Shown here: positions 16,681 to 26,937 of the stretch, in pieces
How positions within the stretch are numbered: position 1 is the first letter of the stretch
Layout: each line of letters starts with the position of its first letter
Assembly: GCF_000739815.1 (NCBI RefSeq)
Contig: NZ_BBJJ01000008.1
Location: forward strand, 1-64,000
Length of the DNA: 64,000 nt
Direction: 5' to 3'
DNA from: Paraburkholderia mimosarum LMG 23256 = NBRC 106338
Lineage (GTDB): Bacteria; Pseudomonadota; Gammaproteobacteria; Burkholderiales; Burkholderiaceae
The notes under the pieces: generated by a model
What the model was told of the DNA's origin: nothing
Database searches by the model: none
What the model saw: the letters and a program-made list of their open reading frames with translations, nothing else
Translations under genes and position numbers: made by a program

Positions 16681-16716
16681 AAAGGCGATTCGCTAGTACG
16701 GCGAATCGCCTTTTTT
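16681..16716. terminator. Terminator of the isc operon
   Basis: AAAGGCGATTCGC / GCGAATCGCCTTT with a 7-nt loop, followed by a run of T on the plus strand. On the minus strand the tail is TTTCTC, so it may also serve the convergent glycine-zipper gene. Confidence 0.92.
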
Positions 16717-16768
16717 GTTCGGCTACGGACGCATTGACCCGATCGACTCGCGCAACGGATCCGCGCGA

Positions 16769-17503
16769 TCAGCCTGCGACCAGCGTGCCGTTCTCCACGC
16801 GCACGCGCTCACCCTCCCGGAACGGCGGCGGCTGGTGATACGTGAAGTAGCGCATCTTGCCGTTCTCCATGCGCACGCGTACGGAATAGCTCGTCGTGCT
16901 GCGCAGATGTTTTTCGACCGAGTTGCCCGCAAAGCCCCCACCCAGCGCGCCGAGCAGTGTCATCGCGGTACGGCCGTTGCCCGAGCCGAACTGGTTGCCG
17001 ACCACGCCGCCGGCCACTGCACCGCCCACCGCGCCGATACCGGTGCCGTGGCCTTCCTGCTTGACTTCGGAGATCGCCACGACGGTGCCGCACGTCGAGC
17101 AGGCGGCCCGCGGCGGCGGCGCCTCCTGCGCGTACTGCTGCTGCGAAGGCTGCGGCTGCTGGACAGGCTGTTGTCCATATTGCTGCGCCGGGGCGACCGG
17201 TACGGCCGTTTGCTGTCGCGGCTGGGCCGGGGCCGGTTGAGGCTCTGCCGGCGCATTCTGTTCGTTCTGCGCGTATTGCGAGGCCTGCACCGCCCTGGTC
17301 GAGTCGATCGCCGGCGGCGGCGCCGTCAGGGTGGTCTGGCCCGTCTGAACCTGGGCGCTTTGTTCGGCTGTGCTGGAGGCCTTCGGGAAGACGCCCGTGA
17401 TGGCCGCGGTGGCCGCGAGGCTCGCGACGATGACGGCGGCCGCGGCGGTCGCGATGAGCGGATGTAGGCGGCGTTTCGGTGTGGCAGGATCGGTTGTGTT
17501 CAT
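16769..17503 (-). CDS. Glycine-zipper 2TM domain protein, envelope-associated
   Basis: The 244-residue protein has an N-terminal membrane anchor or signal (LIATAAAAVIVASLAATAAI, about 33-52). A Gln/Pro/Ala-rich low-complexity linker follows (about 60-150). The conserved part is a glycine-zipper segment (GIGAVGGAVAGGVVGNQFG, then LLGALGGGFAGNSVE) and a C-terminal beta-rich end (YSVRVRMENGKMRYFTY). The domain is shared with outer-membrane proteins of the Rickettsia 17-kDa antigen and SlyB type, but there is no lipobox here. A CSTCG pair before the zipper might form a disulfide. The ATG at 17503 follows GGAG. The role is not determined; envelope integrity is inferred. Confidence 0.85.
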   Translation of the reverse strand: MNTTDPATPKRRLHPLIATAAAAVIVASLAATAAITGVFPKASSTAEQSAQVQTGQTTLTAPPPAIDSTRAVQASQYAQNEQNAPAEPQPAPAQPRQQTAVPVAPAQQYGQQPVQQPQPSQQQYAQEAPPPRAACSTCGTVVAISEVKQEGHGTGIGAVGGAVAGGVVGNQFGSGNGRTAMTLLGALGGGFAGNSVEKHLRSTTSYSVRVRMENGKMRYFTYHQPPPFREGERVRVENGTLVAG

Positions 17504-17746
17504 GACAGGCTCCGTCTTTTGCAGAGTTGGCTCTTGCCAGCCAGTTTGAGACAACGCAGGTCGGCGAGCGTTTCAATTTGTAACCCTGCGCCGCGACGGC
17601 GCCGAGGCGCAAGGGGGCTGATCGTCGCGAAGCGAGGCGCGGCGCGGTTTTCGAGACCGGTATAGCCGGCGCCCCTGTTCCGGGCCCACTGGCAGGGGGC
17701 ACTTTTTACCGATGGTTACAAACCTGCACGCCGGAACGCCCCCAGG

Positions 17747-17783
17747 AAAAAGGGCGCATGCGGCGTGAACCGCATGCGCCCTT
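17747..17783 (-). terminator. Terminator of the rpfE-recJ-prfB-lysS transcript
   Basis: On the minus strand AGGGCGCATGCGG pairs with CCGCATGCGCCCT over a 6-nt loop, followed by TTTTTCC, 20 bp after the lysS stop. Confidence 0.9.
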
Positions 17784-17803
17784 CTTGCGAGGCGATGTGC
17801 CGC

Positions 17804-19339
17804 TTAGTCTTCGCGGCGCAGGTGCGGGAAGAGGATCACGTCGCGGATGCTTGCGCTGTCCGTGAGCAGCATGATGAGACGGTCGATACCGATGCCGCAG
17901 CCGCCCGTCGGGGGCATGCCGTATTCGAGCGCGCGGATGTAGTCGGCGTCGTAGAACATGGCTTCTTCGTCGCCGGCGTCCTTTTGCTCGACCTGCTTCC
18001 TGAAGCGCGCCGCCTGGTCTTCGGGATCGTTGAGCTCCGAGAAGCCGTTGGCGATTTCGCGGCCGGTGATGAAGAGCTCGAAGCGTTCGGTGATGCCCGG
18101 CAGCGTGTCCGAGGCGCGCGCAAGCGGCGAGACTTCGACGGGGTAGTCGATGATGTAGGTCGGCTCCCACAATTGCGACTCGGCTGTTTCTTCGAAGAGG
18201 GCCAGTTGCAGCGAGCCCACGCCCGCGTTCAGGAACGCCGGCTGGTTCGTGTCCACGCCGAACTTCTTGAGTTCCGTGCGCAGGAAAGCCGCGTCGCCGA
18301 GCTGCTCGTTCGTGTACTGCGGCGCGTACTTCTGGATCGCCTGCACGATCGTCAGACGATGGAACGGCTTCGAGAGATCGAGCTCGCGGCCCTGGTACGT
18401 GAGCACGGCAGTGCCCGTCGCATCGATGGCGGCCTGGCGGATCAGTTGCTCGGTGAAGTCCATGAGCCATGCGTAGTCGGTGTACGCGGCGTAGAACTCC
18501 ATCATCGTGAATTCCGGGTTGTGGCGCGGCGACACGCCTTCGTTGCGGAAATTCCGGTTGATTTCGAACACGCGCTCGAAGCCGCCCACGATCAGGCGCT
18601 TGAGATAGAGCTCAGGCGCGATGCGCATGAACATCTGCATGTCGAGCGCGTTGTGGTGAGTGACGAACGGCTTCGCGGCTGCGCCGCCCGGGATCGGGTG
18701 CAGCATCGGCGTTTCGACTTCCATGAAGCCGGCATCGGCCATGAAGCGGCGCACCGACGAAACCGCCCTGGTCCGTGCCTGGAAGGTCTGACGCGCTTCG
18801 GGCGTGACGATCAGGTCGACGTAGCGCTGGCGGTAGCGCATTTCCTGGTCGGCGAGGCCGTGGAACTTGTCGGGCAGCGGACGCAGCGCTTTCGAGAGCA
18901 GGCGCAGTTCCGTGCAGCGCACCGAGAGCTCGCCCTTGTTGGTGCGGAACAGCACGCCCTTTGCCGCGACGATGTCGCCCAGGTCCCACTTCTTGAACGC
19001 TTCGTAGGTCGCTTCGCCCACGTCGGCGGGCGTGATGAAGAACTGGATCTGGCCCGAGCCGTCGCGCACCGTTGCGAAGCTCGCCTTGCCCATCACGCGC
19101 TTGAGCATCATGCGGCCGGCGATGGCGACTTCGAGCGGCTTCGCTTCGAGCGCCTCCTTGTCGGTGTCGGCGTAGTCGCGCTGCAGGTCGGCGGCGTGGT
19201 GAGTGGGGCGGAAGTCGTTCGGATAGGCGACGCCCGCCTCGCGCAGTGCGCGCAGTTTTTCGCGGCGCTCGGCGATGATCTGGTTGTCGTCGAGTTCGGG
19301 CGCGGCGCTGGGCGCGTTCTGCTGGGTCGGTTCGGTCAT
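17804..19339 (-). CDS. lysS: Lysyl-tRNA synthetase (class II)
   Basis: Charges tRNA-Lys. The 511 residues have the N-terminal OB-fold anticodon domain ([32 protein letters not shown]) and the class II catalytic core: motif 1 around [17 protein letters not shown], motif 2 [21 protein letters not shown] and motif 3 [16 protein letters not shown]. It is the last gene after prfB (181-bp gap), an order shared with E. coli (recJ-prfB-lysS), and ends at the strong terminator at 17747. Confidence 0.98.
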   Translation of the reverse strand: MTEPTQQNAPSAAPELDDNQIIAERREKLRALREAGVAYPNDFRPTHHAADLQRDYADTDKEALEAKPLEVAIAGRMMLKRVMGKASFATVRDGSGQIQFFITPADVGEATYEAFKKWDLGDIVAAKGVLFRTNKGELSVRCTELRLLSKALRPLPDKFHGLADQEMRYRQRYVDLIVTPEARQTFQARTRAVSSVRRFMADAGFMEVETPMLHPIPGGAAAKPFVTHHNALDMQMFMRIAPELYLKRLIVGGFERVFEINRNFRNEGVSPRHNPEFTMMEFYAAYTDYAWLMDFTEQLIRQAAIDATGTAVLTYQGRELDLSKPFHRLTIVQAIQKYAPQYTNEQLGDAAFLRTELKKFGVDTNQPAFLNAGVGSLQLALFEETAESQLWEPTYIIDYPVEVSPLARASDTLPGITERFELFITGREIANGFSELNDPEDQAARFRKQVEQKDAGDEEAMFYDADYIRALEYGMPPTGGCGIGIDRLIMLLTDSASIRDVILFPHLRRED

Positions 19340-19520
19340 GATGGCTCGGAGTTCTTTGAGTCGCGGGTGTTTCGGCGAGTGTTCGGGGCTGCGGCCCCGG
19401 CGTGGTCCTTCGTGGGACGCGCACGCAAAAGCGGACTTCGGTTCCTGCTGCGCGCGCCGCCCTGGAGCGAAAGCAGGCGGCGCAGCGGGAGAGGGCGGTG
19501 CTGCCGCCCGAGTGATTGCG

Positions 19521-20625
19521 TTACACGCCCTGTTTCAGGCTGGCGCTGATGAAGTCGTCGAGATCGCCGTCGAGCACGGCCTTGGTGTTGCTGATTTCGA
19601 CGTTGGTGCGCAGATCCTTGATGCGGCTGTTGTCCAGCACATAGGAGCGGATCTGGTGGCCCCAGCCCACGTCCGATTTGCCGGCTTCCAGTTTGTCCTG
19701 CTCCGACTGGCGCTTGCGCATTTCGGCTTCATACAGGCGCGACTTCAGCATCGCCATGGCTTCGGCGCGGTTGCGGTGCTGCGAGCGGTCGTTCTGGCAT
19801 TGCACGACGATGCCCGACGGCATGTGCGTGATACGCACGGCGGAGTCGGTCTTGTTGATGTGCTGACCGCCCGCGCCCGAAGCGCGGAAGGTGTCGATGC
19901 GCAGATCGGCCGGATTGACGTCGATCTCGAACGAATCGTCGATTTCCGGATACACGAACACCGACGAGAACGACGTATGCCGGCCGCCCGACGAGTCGAA
20001 CGGCGACTTGCGCACGAGGCGGTGAATGCCGGTTTCGGTGCGCAGGAAACCATAGGCGTATTCGCCTTCGACCTTGATCGTCGCGCTCTTGATGCCGGCG
20101 ACGTCGCCTTCGGATTCTTCGAGCACTTCGGTCTTGAAGCCCTTGCGCTCGCAGTAGCGCAGATACTGGCGCAGCAGCATCGACGCCCAGTCGCAGGCTT
20201 CGGTGCCGCCGGCGCCGGCCTGGATGTCGATGAACGCGTTGTTCGGGTCGGCCGGATTCGCGAACATGCGGCGGAACTCGACATCGGCCACGCGCTTTTC
20301 GATCTCGTGCGCGTCGGATTCGATGGCGGCGAGCGTGTCGTCGTCGCCTTCCTCGCGCGCCATCTCGAAGAGATCCTGCGTGTCGCGCGTGTCGTTCTCG
20401 ATGCTGTCGAGCACCTGCACGACGCCTTCGAGCAGTTTCTTTTCCTTGCCGAGACCCTGCGCGTGCTTGGAGTCGTTCCAGACGTTGGGGTCTTCGAGTT
20501 CGCTATTGACTTCGACGAGCCGTCGGGCTTTTACGTCGTAGTCAAAGATACCCCCGTAGCTCGCCCGCGCGCGTGCGCAGGTCCGCCAAGAGGGCTTCGA
20601 TCGCGTTGAGACGTTCCGCTTCCAT
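19521..20625 (-). CDS. prfB: Peptide chain release factor 2 with +1 programmed frameshift
   Basis: RF2 recognises UGA and UAA stops. The gene is in two frames. Codons 1-27 run from the ATG at 20625 to CTT (20547-20545) and meet an in-frame TGA (20544-20542). Skipping one base continues as GAC at 20543, giving a 367-residue protein, the normal RF2 length. The stop tripeptide motif SPF ([13 protein letters not shown]) and the peptidyl-hydrolysis motif GGQ ([15 protein letters not shown]) are both present. Treat it as one intact gene, not a pseudogene. It lies 107 bp downstream of recJ. Confidence 0.96.
20541..20557 (-). promoter_or_regulatory. RF2 programmed +1 frameshift site
   Basis: On the minus strand the sequence is CGGGGGTATCTTTGAC: a Shine-Dalgarno-like G-run three bases before the slippery CTT, then TGA in the UGA-C context that is weakly terminated. 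It is nearly identical to the E. coli site. Low RF2 slows termination and favours the shift, giving autoregulation. Confidence 0.95.
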
Positions 20626-20732
20626 TTGTGTCGTGATCCGGCGTGTAAAACATTGAATTATAGCCGATTGGGCCTGGATTGGACCTGGATCAAGGGCGGC
20701 GCGGACGCGTCGGGCGGACCGCGCGGCAAGCG

Positions 20733-22439
20733 TCAGAGCGCCGCGTGCTCCACCACCAGTTGCACACGCGACACGCCGTTCCAGGTGTCGCGCACGAGCC
20801 GGTAGGCCACGGTCGTGCGCTGCGGCAGCGACTCGGTGTGATTGAACCAGATCGCGTTGAAGCGCTGGCGGCCGCGCAGCAGTTGCAGCTTGAGATGCTT
20901 GTCTTTCACGAGCGCCTGTGAGGCGACTTCGAATTCGCCCGAGAACACGGGCGCCGGAAAGCCCTGGCCCCACACTGCGGCGTCGAGCATTTCCACGAAA
21001 TCGGGCGTGAAATACGCGTCTTCGAGATCGCCGTCGGTCTCCAGGGTGCGCGCGAGCGCCTCTTGCGTGAGCCACTCGCGGCCCACGCGCTCGAACGCCT
21101 CGGCGAAGCGTGGCACGTCGGCGGCGGCGATCGTCAGGCCCGCGGCCATCGCGTGGCCGCCGAACTTGTGGATGAGGCCGAGCTCGCGCTTCGAAATCAG
21201 ATCGACGGCGTCGCGCAGATGAAAGCCGGGAATCGAGCGGCCCGAACCCTTCACGAGTTCTCCGCCGTCGTCGGCGGGCGCGAAAGTGAACGAGGGGCGA
21301 TGAAAGCGCTCCTTGAGCCGCCCCGCGACGATGCCGATCACGCCCTGGTGCCAGGCTTCGTTGAAGAGCGTCAACGTGGCCTTGCCCTGCGGGTCGACGT
21401 CGGCGAGATCGGCGAGCGCCTGTTGCTGCATCCCCGCCTCGATTTCGCGGCGCTCGCGGTTCATCGCGTCGAGCTGCTGGGCCAGTTCCCACGCGCGGCC
21501 CACATCGTCGGTCGTCAGGCACTCGATGCCGAGCGACATGTCCGAGAGACGTCCCGCCGCGTTCAGGCGCGGGCCGAGCGCGAAGCCGAAGTCGAAGCCG
21601 GACGCGCTTTTCGCGTCGCGGCCCGCGGCGCGAAAGAGTGCCGCGATGCCCGGCTGCATGCGGCCGTTGCGCACGCGCTGCAGACCCTGCGCGACGAGCA
21701 CGCGGTTGTTGCAGTCGAGCTTCACGACGTCTGCGACGGTGCCGAGCGCGACGAGATCGAGCAGGCCATCGAGACGCGGCTCCGGCTTCGATTCGCTGAA
21801 CGCGCCGCGGCGGCGCAGTTCGGCGCGCAGCGCGAGCAGCGTATAGAACATCACGCCCACGCCGGCAATGCACTTGCTCGGAAACTCGCAGCCCGGCTGG
21901 TTCGGATTGACGATGGCGCGCGCGGCGGGCAGCGTGTCGCCGGGCAGGTGGTGGTCGGTCACGAGTACGTCGATGCCGAGCGCGTTCGCGGCCTCCACGC
22001 CTTCGACGCTGGCGATGCCGTTATCGACGGTGATGAGCAGATCGGGCTTGCCGCCTTTGCGCTGCGCCGCGAGCGCGACGATCTCGGGCGTGAGGCCATA
22101 GCCATACTCGAAGCGGTTCGGCACGAGATAGTCGATCTGCGCGCCGAGCATGCGCAGGCCGCGCACGGCCACGGCACAGGCGGTGGCGCCATCGCAATCG
22201 TAGTCGGCCACGACGAGCATGCGGCGATTCGCGGCGAGGGCGTCGGCGAGCAGCACGGCGGCGTCGTCCAGACCCTTCATGCCCGCGGGCGGAATGAGGC
22301 GCGCGAGGCCGGTTTCGATCTCGTCGGGCTGGCAGATGCCGCGTGACGCATAGAGACGCGCGAGCACCGGGTGCAGACCGTGGCGCACGAGCGCTTCGGC
22401 GTCGGCGGGCGAACAGGCGCGTGTGACGATTCGGGTCAT
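20733..22439 (-). CDS. recJ: Single-stranded-DNA exonuclease RecJ
   Basis: A 5'-3' ssDNA exonuclease of recombination and mismatch repair. The 568 residues contain the DHH phosphoesterase motifs VVADYDCDGATA, LITVDNGIAS and TDHHLPGDTLP, then the DHHA1 region (VIGIVAGRLKERFHRPSFTFA, KGSGRSIPGFHLRDAV, GGHAMAAGLTI) and a C-terminal OB-like domain. The start at 22439 lies 33 bp after the rpfE stop, so the two are almost certainly cotranscribed. Confidence 0.97.
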   Translation of the reverse strand: MTRIVTRACSPADAEALVRHGLHPVLARLYASRGICQPDEIETGLARLIPPAGMKGLDDAAVLLADALAANRRMLVVADYDCDGATACAVAVRGLRMLGAQIDYLVPNRFEYGYGLTPEIVALAAQRKGGKPDLLITVDNGIASVEGVEAANALGIDVLVTDHHLPGDTLPAARAIVNPNQPGCEFPSKCIAGVGVMFYTLLALRAELRRRGAFSESKPEPRLDGLLDLVALGTVADVVKLDCNNRVLVAQGLQRVRNGRMQPGIAALFRAAGRDAKSASGFDFGFALGPRLNAAGRLSDMSLGIECLTTDDVGRAWELAQQLDAMNRERREIEAGMQQQALADLADVDPQGKATLTLFNEAWHQGVIGIVAGRLKERFHRPSFTFAPADDGGELVKGSGRSIPGFHLRDAVDLISKRELGLIHKFGGHAMAAGLTIAAADVPRFAEAFERVGREWLTQEALARTLETDGDLEDAYFTPDFVEMLDAAVWGQGFPAPVFSGEFEVASQALVKDKHLKLQLLRGRQRFNAIWFNHTESLPQRTTVAYRLVRDTWNGVSRVQLVVEHAAL

Positions 22440-22472
22440 GCGGGGCGGCGGAAGAAAGAGGTCATTCGGGGA

Positions 22473-23594
22473 TCATTCGACGAAGAGCGACGCGAACGGA
22501 CGGCGTCGCCAGAATTTGTGCAGATCGCCGCGCGTAACGGAGAGCGTGACCGAGCCGGTGTCGCCGCACAGCGTGAGGTCGAGCGCCGCGAGTGCGCCCG
22601 TTTGCAGCGCCGCGAGGGCGGGTGCGAACCAGTCGCGCTCGAGTTGCGCGAAGGCGGCGTTCCAGCGGCCCCAGTCCTGCTGGATGAAGGCTTGCGAGAA
22701 CGGGTCCAGCTCGACGAGCGTCGCGCCCGGGCCCGCGGCATCAAGCGTGTTCATGAGCGCGCCGAAGGTGGCCGGCGTGGCGTCCACCTGCGCCTTCGCG
22801 GCGAGCGCGAGGCCGCGCGTGGCGGCGGCATCGGAGCGCACGCGCGCGAACGGGCTCGTGACGGCGCGCAATGCGCCCTGTGCGTGGAACCAGATCGAGT
22901 TGACGGCGGGCAAGCCGCGGGCCTCGCGCGCCTCGTTGACGGGGTGCTCGAACCAGGCCATCTGCACTTCGTTCTGCACCTTCATCCAGGCTCGCGAACG
23001 CTGGCCCGAGTGGGCCTCGTGCGGCAGCCAGATCTCGATGTTCCGACCGCTCGCGCGCAACGGCGACGCGCCGGCCAGCGCGCCGAATGCCTCCGACGAG
23101 AGATACCAGCGCTGCGGCGTGGGGGCCTCGACGCGCACGCCCAGCTCCTCGATCAGCGGGCGCGCTACGGTGTAGAGCGTGGCGGCATCGGCGTCGGCGA
23201 GTTCGAGCGACGCGGGGTCGATCAGCACCAGATGATCGTGCGCGATACGCACATGCACGGGCTGCACGCACGCCCACGAGGCGTCGCCGGGCGTGCCGCC
23301 GTCGGCGAGCAGCATGTAGGGTGCGAGCGGTGCTTCGTCGTCGGCGGACGGCGCGCGTTGTGCGCCGGTGGCGCTCGGGCCGAGCGCGCCGAACTGCCGC
23401 GCGACCCAGCGCTCGTGAGGCAGCGTGCGCTGAAAGTCCTCGCCGATCACCTGCTCGCCGAGCGTCGCGCGCGCAACCAGTTTCGCGAGCGCCGGATACT
23501 CGAGGCCCGCGAGCGCGGTGGAGGCGGAGGCCGCCGACGGCAAGGCGAAGGGAACGAGGAGATGGAGTCGGTCGGCGGGCATGATGGTGCGCAT
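22473..23594 (-). CDS. RpfE-like conserved protein (COG4255 type), function unknown
   Basis: This 373-residue cytoplasmic protein next to recJ matches in context and general features the RpfE/COG4255 proteins encoded beside recJ in Xanthomonas and Burkholderia; some databases label them phosphoglycerate mutase-like on weak grounds. Visible stretches are RLHLLVPFALPS, RNIEIWLPHEAH, WMKVQNEVQMAWFEHPVN and NSIWFHAQGAL. There is no signal peptide, membrane helix or recognisable catalytic motif. Start is ATG 23594 with GGAG 12 nt before; ATG 23582 is the alternative. It heads the rpfE-recJ-prfB-lysS run. Family recall is from memory and should be treated as moderate. Confidence 0.75.
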   Translation of the reverse strand: MRTIMPADRLHLLVPFALPSAASASTALAGLEYPALAKLVARATLGEQVIGEDFQRTLPHERWVARQFGALGPSATGAQRAPSADDEAPLAPYMLLADGGTPGDASWACVQPVHVRIAHDHLVLIDPASLELADADAATLYTVARPLIEELGVRVEAPTPQRWYLSSEAFGALAGASPLRASGRNIEIWLPHEAHSGQRSRAWMKVQNEVQMAWFEHPVNEAREARGLPAVNSIWFHAQGALRAVTSPFARVRSDAAATRGLALAAKAQVDATPATFGALMNTLDAAGPGATLVELDPFSQAFIQQDWGRWNAAFAQLERDWFAPALAALQTGALAALDLTLCGDTGSVTLSVTRGDLHKFWRRRPFASLFVE

Positions 23595-23888
23595 TGTACT
23601 TCGGCGCTCCGCGCGCCGGGCGCGCCTTACGGTGGGTTCACGCCCCGGCTGCGGCACTTGTGGCCGAAAAGCGGCTCGAAGGAGAGGGCGCGTGAATCGG
23701 GCGCGGCATGGGACAAAGCGCGGACAAAACGTCGTTGAAGCCCTGAGCGGGCGATGGAAGTCACTTCAAAAGTCCGTGCCAAAGTCCGTGAAGCGCCGCC
23801 AGTATGGCAAACTTCGCGCTTGATCGCCGCCCGGCCGGGCACGAAATTCTTCCGGCTACGCTGCACTGGCCCCGCGGCCATCACGCCT
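23595..23888. other. Divergent intergenic region before the lolC tandem repeat
   Basis: About 290 bp separate rpfE (minus) from lolC (plus). It holds a direct repeat AAAGTCCGTG (two copies near 23770) and no clear promoter pair by eye. Frames here either lack starts or run out of frame into lolC. Confidence 0.5.
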
Positions 23889-23961
23889 CCAGAGGGCGCA
23901 CCGCCAGAGGGCGCACCGCCAGAGGGCGCGCCGCCAGAGGGCGCGCCGCCAGAGGCCGCAG
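23889..23961 (+). repeat. 15-bp tandem repeat upstream of lolC
   Basis: CCAGAGGGCGCACCG occurs in four consecutive copies (23889, 23904, 23919, 23934), the last two with A to G at one position, plus a partial fifth. A 15-bp unit keeps any reading frame; in one frame it would read PEGAP repeats, but that frame continues out of phase into lolC and is not credible as a gene. It ends about 30 bp before the lolC start. Confidence 0.92.
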
Positions 23962-23991
23962 CAGCGCAACGAAGACGCAAAAAGGATTCGC

Positions 23992-25237
23992 TTGAAACTT
24001 CCCTACGAATGGCAGATAGGCTGGCGCTACACCCGCGCCGGCAAACGCACGACCGGCAACGGTTTTATCTCGTTCATCGCGCTCGTTTCGATGTCGGGCA
24101 TCGCGCTCGGCGTCGCGGCGCTGATCGTCGTGCTCTCGGTGATGAACGGCTTCCAGCGCGACGTGCGCGACCGCATGCTCTCCGTGCTTGCGCACATCGA
24201 AATCTTTTCGCCTACGGGCACGATGCCCGACTGGCAGCTCACCGCGAAGGAAGCGAAGTCCAATCCCGAAGTGATCGGCGCGGCGCCCTATGTGGACGCC
24301 CAGGCGCTGCTCACGCGCGGCGACAGCGTGAACGGCGTGGCGCTGCGCGGCATCGAGCCCTCCGAAGAGCCGCAGGTCTCGGACATCGGCCGGGAGATGA
24401 AGGCGGGCAGTCTTAACGACCTCACGCCCGGCAGCTTCGGCATCGTGCTCGGCGCGGACCTCGCCGTGAACCTCGGCGTGACGGTGGGCGACAAGGTCAC
24501 GCTCGTCGCGCCCGAGGGCTCGATTACGCCGGCCGGCATGCTGCCGCGTCTGAAGCAGTTCACCGTGGTGGGCGTGTTCGAGTCGGGCCACTACGAGTAC
24601 GACAGCTCGCTTGCACTGACCAACATTCGCGACGCCGAGGTGCTCTATCGACTTGGCGCGCCAAGCGGCGTGCGCCTGCGCCTGAAGGACATGCAGCGCG
24701 CGCCGGCGGTGGCGCGCCAGCTCGTGCACACGCTCTCCGGGGACCTCTATATCCGCGACTGGACGCAGCAGAACAAGACGTGGTTCTCGGCCGTGCAGAT
24801 CGAAAAGCGCATGATGTTCATCATCCTCACGTTGATCATCGCGGTCGCCGCGTTCAATCTCGTTTCGTCTCTCGTCATGACCGTCACCAACAAGCAGGCC
24901 GATATCGCCATCCTGCGCACGCTCGGCGCACAGCCGGGCTCGATCATGAAGATTTTCGTCGTGCAGGGCGTGACGATCGGCTTCGTGGGCACCGGCCTCG
25001 GCATCGCACTGGGCTGTCTGATCGCCTGGAGCATTCCGTGGAGCGTGCCGGCAATCGAGCATCTGCTCGGCATCCAGTTCCTGCCCCCATCCGTGTATTT
25101 CATCAGCGAGCTGCCTTCCGAACTCGTGGCTTCCGACGTGATCCGCATCGGCGTGATCGCGTTCGTGCTGTCCGCGCTCGCCACGCTCTATCCGAGCTGG
25201 CGCGCGGCCAAGGTTCGTCCCGCGGAGGCGCTGCGCT

Positions 25238-25245
<8 letters not shown>
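23992..25245 (+). CDS. lolC: Lipoprotein-releasing ABC transporter permease (LolC/LolF type)
   Basis: Inner-membrane subunit of the Lol exporter that extracts lipoproteins and passes them to LolA. The 417 residues have an N-terminal cytoplasmic start, helix 1 ([27 protein letters not shown]), a large periplasmic domain, then three C-terminal helices ([59 protein letters not shown]), the MacB/FtsX permease layout. Start is TTG at 23992 after AAGGA. The lolD ATG overlaps its end. No second permease gene follows, so it likely works as a homodimer (LolF type). Confidence 0.95.
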
Positions 25246-25969
<724 letters not shown>

Positions 25970-25990
25970 GTCGCGCGGCGAACGAACACC

Positions 25991-26779
25991 ATGTGGATCG
26001 ACACCCACTGCCATCTCGACGCGGCCGAGTTCGACGCCGACCGCGACGCGGTCGCGGCGGCCGCGCACGCGGCGGGCGTGTCGCGCATCGTCATACCGGC
26101 GGTGGGGCGCGAGAATTTCGCGGTGGTTCGAGCGCTCGCGCACCGCACCGCGGGCGCGGTCTACGCGCTCGGCATCCATCCGCTCTATACGCCGCAGGCG
26201 CACGACGAAGACCTCGAAGTGCTGCGGCGCGAAGTCGAGGCGAGTCTCGCCGATCCACGCTTCGTCGGCATCGGCGAGATCGGGCTGGATTACTTCGTTG
26301 CGGGCCTCGACCCTGCGCGCCAGCAGCACTTCTACGATGCCCAGCTGCGCCTTGCGCGCGAGTTCGGCTTGCCGGCGATCTGCCATGTGCGCAAGTCGCA
26401 GGATCAGGTCCTGAAAGGCCTGCGGCGCAATGGCGTGACGAGCGGCATTGCGCACGCGTTCAACGGGAGCTTTCAGCAGGCGCGCGCGTTCATCGACCAA
26501 GGTATGCATCTGGGCTTCGGCGGCAACGTCACGTTCGAGCGCGCGTTGCAGATCCGGCGTCTTGCGGAGCAGTTGCCGCTCGAGGCGATCGTCATGGAAA
26601 CCGATGCGCCCGACATCTCGCCGGCATGGCTCTACCGCAAACGCAACACGCCCGACCAGGTGCCGGGCATCGGCGCTGTGCTCGCGGGCTTGCGCGGCCT
26701 GAGCGTCGGGGAACTTGCTCTTGGCACGACGGCTAACGCGGCGGCTGCGCTGCCTCGGCTCGCGCTTTCGTCTGCATAA
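25991..26779 (+). CDS. TatD-family metal-dependent deoxyribonuclease
   Basis: A TIM-barrel hydrolase; family members act as 3'-5' exonucleases or deoxyribonucleases. The 262 residues show the metal ligands His6-x-His8 in DTHCHLD, the Glu in GEIGLDY, His in ICHVRKS, His in AHAFNGS and Asp in ETDAPD. It lies 21 bp after lolD and 158 bp before comEC. TatD, YcfH and YjjV subtypes cannot be told apart by eye. Confidence 0.92.
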   Translation: MWIDTHCHLDAAEFDADRDAVAAAAHAAGVSRIVIPAVGRENFAVVRALAHRTAGAVYALGIHPLYTPQAHDEDLEVLRREVEASLADPRFVGIGEIGLDYFVAGLDPARQQHFYDAQLRLAREFGLPAICHVRKSQDQVLKGLRRNGVTSGIAHAFNGSFQQARAFIDQGMHLGFGGNVTFERALQIRRLAEQLPLEAIVMETDAPDISPAWLYRKRNTPDQVPGIGAVLAGLRGLSVGELALGTTANAAAALPRLALSSA

Positions 26780-26937
26780 TCGTTGCCAGAGGGTGGCGTG
26801 GTGGCGTGCGCGGCATGCGTGCCGCGGCGCGATCGCACGAACTGGCACGAAACGGACGAACTTGCACCCAGCCGCGCGACGCGCCCGGATCACGTCGCCA
26901 GTTCGTACATCAGGCCCCCTCGTTGCGAGGAGGCAGG

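Noticed and set aside
20542-20625. prfB as a frameshifted pseudogene
   Set aside because: The slippery CTTTGAC with an upstream G-run is the known RF2 recoding site and the full length is restored by a +1 shift.
23889-23961. CRISPR array
   Set aside because: Units are contiguous 15-bp copies without spacers, and no cas genes are present; it is a simple tandem repeat.
23754-24416. Frame with PEGAP repeats entering lolC
   Set aside because: The repeat-coded stretch looks protein-like, but the frame continues out of phase through lolC and has no ribosome site.
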